Below are positions 31,731 through 39,908 of a stretch of DNA of 64,000 bases, one piece after another. A model generated the notes under the pieces. The model did no database searches. It was not told the DNA's origin and was given only the letters and a program-made list of their open reading frames with translations. The stretch is from Kribbella sindirgiensis. GTDB taxonomy: Bacteria; Actinomycetota; Actinomycetes; Propionibacteriales; Kribbellaceae. Location of the stretch: the NCBI RefSeq assembly GCF_004331435.1, contig NZ_SJKA01000006.1, forward strand, positions 372,001 to 436,000, given 5' to 3'. The translations under genes and the position numbers were made by a program. Numbering within the stretch: position 1 is the stretch's first letter; every line of letters begins with the position of its first letter.

Positions 31731-34700
31731 GGCTGGGCCGAGAGGTGGAGTACGGCGGACGCCTTCTGGGCTAGTAGGTGGAATCCGCAGGTGGTGGCAA
31801 TAGTGAGGGCTTGGTTGGCTGCGTGCCTTGCTGAGGTTGGTTCGTTGGCGGCGAGGCGGGCGGTGGCGAGGCCGAGAAGGGCGCGTGCCTCGATGAAGGG
31901 GTAGACGCTGCGGGCGATCGTCAGGCTGTCGTCGAACCATTGGGCGGCCGCGGTGGCGTCGCCGAGGGCGAGGTGTGCCTGCGCCACGGTGGCTGCGGTC
32001 TGCGCGATCGCCTTGCGGTCCCGGACCGTGTTGGCCAGCTCGTGAGCGCGTCTGGCGACCTGGAGCGCTGTGGCGGTGTCCCCGCGCTGCCGGTGCAGCT
32101 TGCTCCATTCGTCCAACGTCGACAACTCACCGCGAAGGTTGGATCTCTTGCGGTAGTCCGCGAGTACGTCGGTCAGCAGTGCGGACGCTTGCGTCTCCTC
32201 GCCGGCCTGACGGAGCGCGCTCGCCAGGTTGCCGCTGTTGGCCAGCGCCGACAGCTCTCTGCCGTTCTCCTTGTTGATCTCCAAGGCCGCGGACAGCAGA
32301 TCGGCGGCGTCGCGGAGCTGCCCTTGGTGCAGGTTCATGACGCCGAGTGCGTTGAGCGCGACCGCTCGCACGTGGCTGGTCTTGTCGTGTTCGGTCAGCT
32401 GCAGTGCACGGTCGAACCAGTTGTGCGCTTCCGCGAGCCGGCCGTGATCTAGGTGCAGCCAGCCGATGTCGTGGGACAGGTACGCAACGGCCATCGTCCA
32501 ACCGGTCGCGACCGCGAGCTGCTCGCCGGCGAGAAAATCGGCCAGCGCCTCGTCGTCGCGACCGACCGACCAGTGCGCATGACCGCGGCTGATCAGCATC
32601 GCCGTCCGTGCGGTGGCATCGCCGGTCCTGGTGGCGGCGTCGAGCCCTGCCTCGGCCGCGCCCAGCCAGCCGTCGACGTGCCGACGGATCATGAAGTAGC
32701 CGCGGAGCTGGTCAGTGATCTGCCAGGACAGCGTGGGGTCGGCGGACCGAGCCGTCGCGCCGACCACGGCAAGTAATGCCGGCAGCTCGGCATCCAGCCA
32801 GGACAGCGCATCTGCCTCGGACGCGAAGAACGCCTCACGCGCCGGATGCCCGCTGAGTCGCACGAGCTGGCGATAGGCCCACTCCATTGCTGCGGTCGCG
32901 GTTTCGGCGTACCAGGAGTACAGCTGGGACCGCGCGGTGCCGGTCTCGGCATCGTCGCTCAGCAGCCGGCGGGCGTACAGACCGAGCAGGTCGTGGAATC
33001 GGTAGCGGTCCGGTGCGTACTGCATCAGCATGTTCGCCTCGAGCAGGTTCTCCAGCAGCCGGTCGGCCTCGGCCGGCGGCAGGCCGAGCAGTACGCCGGT
33101 ACCGTCCGCGCCGAAGTCGTCGCCGGGATGGAGGCTGCACAGCCGGAACGCGCGTTGCGCCGCCGGGCTCAGGTCGGCGTAGCTGAGCTGGAAGCTGTTG
33201 AGCACGCTCGAGTCGTCGGTGGACAGTTCGGTGAGCCGGTGATGCTCGTCGCCGAGTCTGCGGGTCAGGTCGTCGATCGTCCACGCCTGCCGGGTGGCCA
33301 GCCGCGCGCCCGCGATGCGCAGCGCCAGGGGCAGCCGTGCGCAGGCCTCGGCGAGCGCACTCGCGGCGGCGGGGTCGGCGTCGACCCGGTGTGATCCGGC
33401 GGTCGCGGCGATGAGAGCGACCGACTCCTCCGGGTCGAGTGGCTCGAGGTCGAGCACGAACGCTCCCGCGAGGCCGTGCATCCGGCGTCGGCTGGTCACG
33501 ACGACATCGCTGCCTCCGGCCCCTGGCAGCAACGGCCGGACCTGGTCCGCGTCGTGAGCGTTGTCCAGCAGGATCAGCATCCGCCGGCCGGCCAGTTCGC
33601 TCCGCAGCAACGCCGCCGCCTCGGCCTCGTCGGTACCGATCTGTCGGCTGGGTACGCCGAGTGCTCGCAGGAATCGGCCGAGCACCTGCATCGGTTCCGG
33701 CGCGGTCTCGGTGGCGCCGCGCAGATCGGCGTACAGCTGACCGTCCGGGTACCGTCCACGCAAGCGCTGCGCGGCGGCCAGAGCGAGCGCGGTCTTGCCG
33801 ATGCCCGCGACGCCGGCGATCAGGACGATCCTGGGTGCAGCCGGCGCGGGTGTCTCGCCCGGCCGGGACAGCGCGGCCTGGATGCTGGTCAGTTCACCGT
33901 TCCGGCCGACGAAGTCCGGCGGCGCGGCGGGTGTCTGCTGGATCGCTGCCGGCCGGACGCGACGTACCTCCTGCTGGCGGAGTACGGCGAGCTGAACCGA
34001 CCGGAGCGACTCTCCTGGGTCGATGCCGAGCTGGTCGGCAAGTGCCAGCCGGATCCGGTCGTACGCCGCGAGCGCTTCCGCCTGGCGACCACTCGCAGCG
34101 AGAGTGAGGATCAGCGCGACGTGCAGCGGCTCGTCCAGCTCACGCCGCAGCGTCAGGTCCTGCAACGGCTTCAGCGCGTCGTCCGGCCGGCCGAGATCTC
34201 GAGCAAGCGCCGCGAACGTCTGAACGACGGCACCGTACTCCGCGATTGTCGCGGCATAGAGGGGGCTCGACGCCAACCGGTCGGCGTCGATTTCACCGCG
34301 CCACAGCGCGACGGCATCCGCGAGCCGGGCGAAGGCGACCTCCGGGCCGCAGTGCGCGGCCCGCGAGGTGAGGTCTCGAAACGCCAGCAGATCGAGGTGC
34401 GCGGCGCCGACCGTGAGCCTGTACTCCTTCTGGCCACCGACGAGCACGCTGCCGGTTTGCGATCCGGAGTCCAGCAGCCGTCGCAGCCTGGCGATGTGGG
34501 TGTGCAGCAGACTCATCGGTCGCGGAGCTTCACCCGGCCTCCGCAGAAGCTCGACGAGCTCTTCCTGGCTGACCGCCGCGCCTCCTGCGAGCGCGAGCCG
34601 GGCGAGCAGCGTGCGTTGCCGTTCGGAGCCGAGTGGTGCCTGGACCTCGCCGTGCCAGACCTCGATCGGACCGAGCACGCGAATGCGCAACGGACCGCCC

Positions 34701-34951
34701 TCGACCGCCGGCGCGCCGGTGCGAGCACGGGCTCCCGCAGCAGCGTGCAGGTTCGCTGTGTCGGGCTCGGGCAACTCCAGAGCCGCGGCGATCGCCTGGA
34801 CCGACTCGCGTTTCGGGTATCTCGTCCGGCCCTGCTCGAGGTCGCGAATCACGGAGGGGCTCACACCCGCCCGGTCGGCGAGCTGCCGCTGGGTCAGGCC
34901 GGCCCGCTGCCGATGAGCGCGAAGCTGTCCGGCGATATCGGTTTCGATCAC
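31727..34951 (-). CDS. XRE-BTAD (SARP)-NB-ARC-TPR transcriptional regulator
   Basis: A 1074-residue AfsR-like regulator with an extra N-terminal XRE helix-turn-helix (about 1-65, LTQRQLADRAGVSPSVIRDLEQG). An OmpR-type winged helix (about 88-165) and a bacterial transcriptional activation domain (about 175-325) follow. The NB-ARC ATPase starts near residue 345 with P-loop GVAGIGKTALALA (about 377) and RMLILLDNAHDADQV. The C-terminal 350 residues are TPR repeats. Two DNA-binding modules in one protein are unusual. It is likely an ATP-switched activator. It diverges from cell-wall enzyme genes whose promoter carries three copies of GTACTGGC. Confidence 0.9.
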   Translation of the reverse strand: MIETDIAGQLRAHRQRAGLTQRQLADRAGVSPSVIRDLEQGRTRYPKRESVQAIAAALELPEPDTANLHAAAGARARTGAPAVEGGPLRIRVLGPIEVWHGEVQAPLGSERQRTLLARLALAGGAAVSQEELVELLRRPGEAPRPMSLLHTHIARLRRLLDSGSQTGSVLVGGQKEYRLTVGAAHLDLLAFRDLTSRAAHCGPEVAFARLADAVALWRGEIDADRLASSPLYAATIAEYGAVVQTFAALARDLGRPDDALKPLQDLTLRRELDEPLHVALILTLAASGRQAEALAAYDRIRLALADQLGIDPGESLRSVQLAVLRQQEVRRVRPAAIQQTPAAPPDFVGRNGELTSIQAALSRPGETPAPAAPRIVLIAGVAGIGKTALALAAAQRLRGRYPDGQLYADLRGATETAPEPMQVLGRFLRALGVPSRQIGTDEAEAAALLRSELAGRRMLILLDNAHDADQVRPLLPGAGGSDVVVTSRRRMHGLAGAFVLDLEPLDPEESVALIAATAGSHRVDADPAAASALAEACARLPLALRIAGARLATRQAWTIDDLTRRLGDEHHRLTELSTDDSSVLNSFQLSYADLSPAAQRAFRLCSLHPGDDFGADGTGVLLGLPPAEADRLLENLLEANMLMQYAPDRYRFHDLLGLYARRLLSDDAETGTARSQLYSWYAETATAAMEWAYRQLVRLSGHPAREAFFASEADALSWLDAELPALLAVVGATARSADPTLSWQITDQLRGYFMIRRHVDGWLGAAEAGLDAATRTGDATARTAMLISRGHAHWSVGRDDEALADFLAGEQLAVATGWTMAVAYLSHDIGWLHLDHGRLAEAHNWFDRALQLTEHDKTSHVRAVALNALGVMNLHQGQLRDAADLLSAALEINKENGRELSALANSGNLASALRQAGEETQASALLTDVLADYRKRSNLRGELSTLDEWSKLHRQRGDTATALQVARRAHELANTVRDRKAIAQTAATVAQAHLALGDATAAAQWFDDSLTIARSVYPFIEARALLGLATARLAANEPTSARHAANQALTIATTCGFHLLAQKASAVLHLSAQP

Positions 34952-35051
34952 TCGTACCTGCTCAGGGCGGGCAGACCGTCGGGCCTGCGGTTTCGAGGTA
35001 CCGCGCTCATCCTACCGACGAGGAACGTGTACGGGCTCGCCCGAAGCGCGC

Positions 35052-35080
35052 CGTACTGGCAGTACTGGCGGAGTACTGGC
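35052..35080. promoter_or_regulatory. triple 9-bp direct repeat (activator site)
   Basis: GTACTGGCA (35052-35060), GTACTGGCG (35061-35069) and GTACTGGCA (35072-35080) are in tandem, spaced 9 and 11 bp, and end 23 bp before a -10 candidate TAGCCT at 35104-35109. SARP-type regulators bind short direct repeats overlapping the -35 region, so the divergent BTAD regulator is the natural candidate. TACTG-G-CAGTA within it is also a dyad. Confidence 0.55.
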
Positions 35081-35153
35081 AGCAGCACGCCAGCGGCGGC
35101 TCCTAGCCTCGGAATCCAGTTCGCCCGCAGGTACCGCCCGAGGAGGAGAAGCG

Positions 35154-35840
35154 ATGAGTTCGGACGAGGGATTCCGGTTTCGAAAACGATCGGCCGCGCT
35201 GCTGAGTGCGGTGCTCGTCGCGGTCAGTTCGATCGCGTTGAGCCCGGGGCCGGCCGCCGCGGCAGAGGCCGGCACCAGTGCAGTCACGCTGTGCGACGTC
35301 GAGCTGGAGTACGGCGAGTCCGGCAGCTGCGTGGAGCGGTTGCAGCGGCGGCTCAACGAGCTGGGGCTCAACTGCGGCAACCAGCTCGACGTCGACGGAC
35401 AGTTCGGTACGGCGACCCGGATGCGCGTGTACGCCTTCCAGGGCCGCAACCGGCTGGACATGGTCGGCGTGGTGGGATCGGTGACCCGGGCCAAGCTCGC
35501 CGACCCGGACGAGGGTCTGGCCGTCGCCTGTGACGCGACAGTCGAGAGTCAGATTCGCGCCGTCTTCCCGGCAGCGATCGCGAACAAGGCCGTCCGGGTC
35601 GCCCGCTGCGAGTCCGGGCTCAACCCGATCGCCGTCGGTCTCAACACCAACGGAACAAAGGACGTCGGGGTGTTCCAGTTCAACACCGGCGGAACTCTCC
35701 AGGAGTACCTGCCGGGCAGTGACGCCGGCGAGAAGATCGACCGGGCGCTGAGCTCGGCCGACAACATCCACGCCGCCTACGACCTGTACCGCGCTCGCGG
35801 CTGGCAGCCGTGGGACAGCTCCGCAAACTGCCACGGCTGA
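35154..35840 (+). CDS. secreted peptidoglycan-binding / lysozyme-like protein
   Basis: A 228-residue secreted protein: signal peptide of about 37 residues (basic start, hydrophobic 14-30, AAAAEAG), a peptidoglycan-binding domain (about 45-120, CVERLQRRLNELGLNCG... QFGTATRMRVYAFQ) and a lysozyme/transglycosylase-like domain from about 130. Glu153 in RCESGLNP is in the position of a catalytic glutamate. It would cut or remodel glycan strands outside the cell. GAGGAGGAG precedes the ATG. The promoter carries the GTACTGGC triple repeat. The next gene, another wall enzyme, follows after 49 bp. Confidence 0.83.
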   Translation: MSSDEGFRFRKRSAALLSAVLVAVSSIALSPGPAAAAEAGTSAVTLCDVELEYGESGSCVERLQRRLNELGLNCGNQLDVDGQFGTATRMRVYAFQGRNRLDMVGVVGSVTRAKLADPDEGLAVACDATVESQIRAVFPAAIANKAVRVARCESGLNPIAVGLNTNGTKDVGVFQFNTGGTLQEYLPGSDAGEKIDRALSSADNIHAAYDLYRARGWQPWDSSANCHG

Positions 35841-35889
35841 CCGTCGACCTTTTCTCGTGCACGGAACCCGCCCGAAAGGAAAGCGCACC

Positions 35890-36780
35890 ATGAAATGGAA
35901 ACATCTCACCCGGAGGATCACGACGTCGGCCCTGGCCCTCGTCACCGCGCTCACCGGAGCCGTCGTTGTCGCCGCGACACCGGCGTACGCCGATGGGCTG
36001 GCCAACCCGAGCGGGACGCTCACCGTCGAATGCCCGGGGGCGTCCGCCTTCGTTCAGGTCGACTGGCTGGGCCCGAACCGGGTAACTGTCCGCTGGAGCC
36101 TCGAAGACACCGGAACGACGGCCGGAATCTCTCCGGTGTTGCGAATCCAGGCGGTCGACGGGGACGGCACTGTGGCACCCATGGTCTTCCCCAGCGGCGA
36201 TGCCTGGTTCGTCCTCAGGGGCGGCAACGGACACAGCGAGGTCGGCCTCGAGGCGGACTGGAATCCCGGCAACATGGCCGACCTCAATCACCTGAAGGTG
36301 AAGGTCCAGAACGGGACCACCGATCAGGGGATCCACTGCACCGAGTCCCGCAACATCTTCAACTGGAGCAGGATCGCCTACAACAACGCCTGGAGCCAGG
36401 AGGAGAAGCCCTACGAGTGGGGAGGGGTGGGGCCGAACGACTACGACTGCTCCGGGCTGACACTCTGGTCCTACAACCAGATCCCGCTCTTCCCCGGTTT
36501 CGGCGGTGTCCGTACCGCCGACTCGATCTACAACTGGGCGACGTCGCACACCTCGCCCGCGAAGGTCTACGCAAAGCGGGTCGACCGGGCGGACGCGAAG
36601 GTCGGCGACCTGTTCTTCTACAACACCGATGGCGACGCGGCTATCGACCACGTCGACTTCTACGCCGGGAACAACGAAGCCTACGGCGCCCTCAACGAAG
36701 ACCTCGGCCTCGCCAAGCACCCCATGTGGAGCGGCGTGGTCGGCATCTACCGGATCCTCGGCGTCTCCACCGACGGCTGA
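35890..36780 (+). CDS. secreted NlpC/P60-type protein
   Basis: A 296-residue secreted protein with a signal peptide (about 1-35, AAATPAYADG). The N-terminal half is beta-rich and unrecognised. The C-terminal domain (about 165-290) is NlpC/P60-like: the cysteine nucleophile in YDCSGLTLWSY (about 187) and the histidine in AAIDHVDFYAG (about 254). These enzymes cut gamma-D-glutamyl-diamino acid bonds in peptidoglycan peptides; this one could also be a toxin-like or amidase variant. ATG at 35890 follows AAAGGAAA; a longer frame starting 11 codons upstream lacks support. A strong hairpin terminator follows. Confidence 0.83.
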   Translation: MKWKHLTRRITTSALALVTALTGAVVVAATPAYADGLANPSGTLTVECPGASAFVQVDWLGPNRVTVRWSLEDTGTTAGISPVLRIQAVDGDGTVAPMVFPSGDAWFVLRGGNGHSEVGLEADWNPGNMADLNHLKVKVQNGTTDQGIHCTESRNIFNWSRIAYNNAWSQEEKPYEWGGVGPNDYDCSGLTLWSYNQIPLFPGFGGVRTADSIYNWATSHTSPAKVYAKRVDRADAKVGDLFFYNTDGDAAIDHVDFYAGNNEAYGALNEDLGLAKHPMWSGVVGIYRILGVSTDG

Positions 36781-36785
36781 CAAGC

Positions 36786-36817
36786 ACCGCGGGTGCCTCG
36801 GCTGGGGCACCCGCGGT
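36786..36817. terminator. bidirectional hairpin terminator
   Basis: ACCGCGGGTGCC (36786-36797) pairs perfectly with GGCACCCGCGGT (36806-36817), a 12-bp GC-rich stem with an 8-base loop. It lies between the convergent NlpC/P60 and GNAT genes; its right arm touches the GNAT stop codon. There is no T tract on either side. Confidence 0.75.
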
Positions 36818-37248
36818 CAGTGGGGGAGTGTGTGAAGGAAGCGAGTGGGTGTGACGGTGTAGCCGTGGGACTGGTAGAAGGTGTGGGCCTTGGTTCGGTG
36901 GGTTGCGCTGGTTACTTCCATGCGTAGGCAGCCGCGGGTGGTGGCGAAGGTCTCTGCGGCTGTGATGAGCTGGGAGCCGATGCCTTGGCGGCGGGCCTTG
37001 TCTGAGACGACCAGGGCGACGATGCGGGCCCAGGTGCCGTCGCGTTCGAAGAACGGGCAGGTGCGTACGGCGATGACGCCCAGGAGCCCCTGCCCGCTGT
37101 CGGCGACGTAGACCGCTCCGGCCGGGTCGTCGGACCAGGTCTTGATGCGGGTCGCCGTCGCCGCCGGGTCCGACTGCGGATAGCCCAGCTGATCCAGTAG
37201 TTCGTTGATAGCGGGGGCGTCCGTGGTGCGGGCGAGACGGATGTCCAT
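36817..37248 (-). CDS. GNAT family N-acetyltransferase
   Basis: A 143-residue GNAT acetyltransferase: MDIRLARTTDAPAINELL at the start, the acetyl-CoA-binding ALVVSDKARRQGIGSQLI and the closing THRTKAHTFYQSHGY. The acceptor is unknown. It is the last gene of the van operon: its ATG shares a base with the vanX stop (TGATG), so it is translationally coupled to vanX. A GNAT gene in this position is not part of the classical vanHAX set and could modify a cell-wall precursor, or the antibiotic itself; this is speculation. Confidence 0.87.
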   Translation of the reverse strand: MDIRLARTTDAPAINELLDQLGYPQSDPAATATRIKTWSDDPAGAVYVADSGQGLLGVIAVRTCPFFERDGTWARIVALVVSDKARRQGIGSQLITAAETFATTRGCLRMEVTSATHRTKAHTFYQSHGYTVTPTRFLHTLPH

Positions 37249-37856
37249 CAGGCGATCGGGAAGTCGAAATAGGTGTCCGGGTAGGGCTCGTCCAGCAACG
37301 TGTAGTGCCACCACTCGTGGTCGCACCGGCTGAACCCCGCGGACTCCATGATCGAGCAGAGGTGCCGCCGGTTCTCGGCCTCGAGTGCGGTGATACCGGT
37401 GGCACCGTGGTGCGAGATCGAGTCCATCAGGTCGTGGTGGCCGCCCATCGGCGACAGTTCGCCGGTCGCCAGGTCGTACAGCGTGAGGTCGACCGTACTG
37501 CCGCGGCTGTGGCCGGATTTCGTTGCCACATAGCCCTTTTCGAACATCTCCAGACGGTTGATGTTCGGATAGTGCCGCGGCTTCGTACGGCGGTCCTCGG
37601 GCTGTCGCGCCCAGCGCAGGAAGTTGTCCACGGCACGTTGTGGCCGGTAACCGTCCCACAGCAGGAGTCCGAAGCCGAGCGGTTCCGCTTTCTCGCGTGC
37701 TCTCTGCAACGCCGCGCACAGCGCCCGCGTCCCGGCGATCCGGTTCGCCAAGTAGCCGTCCACGGGTTTGCCGGTGAAGTTGTCCCACGTGGCGTACTTG
37801 GAATCCCACCGGATCCCCGGCGCCACCTCGTCCACAAAGGCGAAGTCAGCGTTCAC
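37248..37856 (-). CDS. vanX: D-Ala-D-Ala dipeptidase VanX
   Basis: VanX is a zinc dipeptidase of family M15D that hydrolyses free D-Ala-D-Ala, so that only D-Ala-D-Lac is added to UDP-muramyl-tripeptide. The 202-residue product has the zinc motif SGHSRGSTVDLTL (His and Asp ligands) and the late catalytic Glu and His in CDHEWWHYTL; the substrate-side WDGYRPQRAV is also intact. It overlaps vanA by four bases upstream and the GNAT gene by one base downstream, the classical order H-A-X. Confidence 0.96.
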   Translation of the reverse strand: MNADFAFVDEVAPGIRWDSKYATWDNFTGKPVDGYLANRIAGTRALCAALQRAREKAEPLGFGLLLWDGYRPQRAVDNFLRWARQPEDRRTKPRHYPNINRLEMFEKGYVATKSGHSRGSTVDLTLYDLATGELSPMGGHHDLMDSISHHGATGITALEAENRRHLCSIMESAGFSRCDHEWWHYTLLDEPYPDTYFDFPIA

Positions 37857-38914
37857 TGGAGCTTCCCGGTCAGAGTCACCGACACCAGCCGGTCGATCAC
37901 TTCACTCAGCGGTACGCCGGCCGCGGCCATCATCCTGGGATAACGGCTGTACGACGTCATACCGGGCAAGGTGTTGACCTCGTTGAGGACCGCTCGACCG
38001 TCCGCGGTGAGGAACAGGTCGACGCGGGCCAGCCCGCCGCAGCCCAGCGCGCGGTACACGGCCTGCGCGGTCTCCTGGATGAGCGCGCGCGACTCCTCCG
38101 AGATGTCGGCGGGAACGACGAACGTGGCGTTCTCGGAACCTGTCTCCGGCGAGTCCTCCTGGTGGATCTTGAAGAAGCCGTGCGTCAGCGCGACGCGATC
38201 TAGTTCGCCGGTCATCAGGTCCACGTCGTTCCCGAGGACCGCGCAGCCCACCTCACTGCCGACGACGGCCTCTTCGATCAGCACCTTCGAGTCGTACTGG
38301 CCGGCGGTCTCCAGCGCCTCCCGCAGTTCGGCGGCGTCGGACACCTTGCTGACACCGAAGGAGGAACCCGAACGGGCCGGCTTCACGAAGACGGGATACG
38401 GGAGCTGCTCGGGATCGAGGTCGGGCGTGGCGAACCAGAAGTTCGGTGTCGCGATGCCGGCGCTGCGGGCGACGGTGTAGGTCAGCGACTTGTCGATGCA
38501 CTGCACGGAACTCTGCACATCGCAGCCCACGTAGGGGATCCCGGACAGCTCCAGCAGGCCCTGGATCACACCGTCCTCGCCGCGCTTGCCGTGCAGCACC
38601 GGAAACACCAGGTCCAGGTTGATCGTCCGGTACTGCCCCTGCCTGATCCGCGAACCCATCCGGTCCGACTCCAGGACGAGCAGGCCCTGCACGCTGCTGT
38701 CCGGCGACAGCACGACCGGACGGCAGTTGCCGTTCTCCCAGTCCGGGCCGGGGCCGTCGCAGAGTTTCCACGCGCCGCGCTCGGTGATCCCGATGTAGAA
38801 CGGCTCGTACTTGTCCAGGTCGAGGTTCTTCGCGATCTCCTGCGCGGACTTGACCGAGATGTGGTGCTCCTCGGAGATGCCGCCGAAGAGGACGGCGATC
38901 TTGACCCTATCCAT
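37853..38914 (-). CDS. vanA: D-alanine-(R)-lactate ligase VanA
   Basis: A 353-residue ATP-grasp ligase that joins D-alanine to D-lactate to make the depsipeptide that vancomycin binds poorly. The features that separate it from ordinary Ddl are visible: the omega-loop HGFFKIHQE with the histidine that favours lactate, GSENATFVVPADIS, and the closing VNTLPGMTSYSRYPRMM. The N-terminal FGGISEEHHISVKSA is standard. It overlaps vanH (8 bp) and vanX (4 bp). Resemblance is to the VanA/B and actinomycete glycopeptide-producer group. Confidence 0.96.
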   Translation of the reverse strand: MDRVKIAVLFGGISEEHHISVKSAQEIAKNLDLDKYEPFYIGITERGAWKLCDGPGPDWENGNCRPVVLSPDSSVQGLLVLESDRMGSRIRQGQYRTINLDLVFPVLHGKRGEDGVIQGLLELSGIPYVGCDVQSSVQCIDKSLTYTVARSAGIATPNFWFATPDLDPEQLPYPVFVKPARSGSSFGVSKVSDAAELREALETAGQYDSKVLIEEAVVGSEVGCAVLGNDVDLMTGELDRVALTHGFFKIHQEDSPETGSENATFVVPADISEESRALIQETAQAVYRALGCGGLARVDLFLTADGRAVLNEVNTLPGMTSYSRYPRMMAAAGVPLSEVIDRLVSVTLTGKLQ

Positions 38915-39908
38915 GGTGTTCCCTGCTTCCGAATCTCAGGCAATTGATGATGGAGTTCTCGACCGTGTCGCTGAGCGCGTGGTCGGTGTAGTAGGCGGTG
39001 TGCGGACTGACGATCACGTTCGGCAGTTTCTGCAGCCGCAGCAGCAGGTCGCTCTCGACGGGTTCGTCGCGACGGTCGGCGTAGAAGATTCCTTCTTCGC
39101 CTTCGAGTACGTCGAGGGCGGCGCCGCCCAGCCGCCCGCTCTCCAGTGCCGCGACCAGCGCCTCGGTGTCCAGGAGCGCTCCGCGTCCGGTGTTGACCAC
39201 GAACGCGCCGGGCTTCAGCTGCCCGATCCGCCGGCGATCCAGGAAATGCTGGGTTTCCGCGGTAAGCGGCGTGTGCAGCGTCACGATGTCGCTCCGCTGC
39301 AGCAGCTCTTCGAGCGGAACACGTGTTCCGGGATCCTTGTCATAGGCAAGCACCCGGCAGCCGAACCCGCGCAGCCGGTCGATCACCGCGCTGCCGATGC
39401 GCCCCGTTCCGACGACGCCGACGGTCAGGTCGCGGAGTTCCCGCCCGCGGGTGGCACTCAACCGGTAGTCGTGGACGTCGGCGCGCCGGAGGACCGACTT
39501 CATGTTCCGTACCGCCATCAGCATCAGCATCAGCGTGTAGTCCGCCACGCTGTCCGGTGAGTACGCGACGTTCTCGACGCGGATCCCGACGCGCTCGGCG
39601 TACCGCACGTCGATGTGGTTGTAGCCGACGCTTCTGGTGGAGATGTAGGTGACGCCGACCCGGCTCAGTGCGCGCAGAGTGGCGTTCGTGACGCGGGTCT
39701 TGTGGCCGACGCTGACGCATCGACTGCCGAACGCCAGATCGATGTTGGCCTCGGAGACTGCGGCGTCGGTGATGGTCGGCGCGATGCCGAAGCGTGGCGC
39801 CAGTTCCCGGAACAAGGCGGCTTCGTCCGGTTCACACCCGAAGACGGTCAGATCGGTGACGGTGCGCCGTACCGTGACAGCAGATGTGGTCGCGGCTGGT
39901 TCGGTCAT
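38907..39908 (-). CDS. vanH: D-lactate dehydrogenase VanH
   Basis: A 333-residue D-2-hydroxyacid dehydrogenase that reduces pyruvate to D-lactate for VanA. The NAD-binding VGVVGTGRIGSAVI is near residue 155, the catalytic Arg is in NTGRGALLDTEAL, the Glu in LDVLEGEEGIF and the His in VSPHTAYYTDHAL. ATG at 39908 gives the family length; a longer upstream frame runs through vanK and is not used. Its start overlaps the vanK stop by four bases and its end overlaps vanA by eight. Confidence 0.95.
   Translation of the reverse strand: MTEPAATTSAVTVRRTVTDLTVFGCEPDEAALFRELAPRFGIAPTITDAAVSEANIDLAFGSRCVSVGHKTRVTNATLRALSRVGVTYISTRSVGYNHIDVRYAERVGIRVENVAYSPDSVADYTLMLMLMAVRNMKSVLRRADVHDYRLSATRGRELRDLTVGVVGTGRIGSAVIDRLRGFGCRVLAYDKDPGTRVPLEELLQRSDIVTLHTPLTAETQHFLDRRRIGQLKPGAFVVNTGRGALLDTEALVAALESGRLGGAALDVLEGEEGIFYADRRDEPVESDLLLRLQKLPNVIVSPHTAYYTDHALSDTVENSIINCLRFGSREHHG

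Noticed and set aside
33476..35533. 685-codon plus-strand frame opposite the SARP gene
   Set aside because: Antisense shadow running from the SARP gene into the wall-enzyme gene with no domain.
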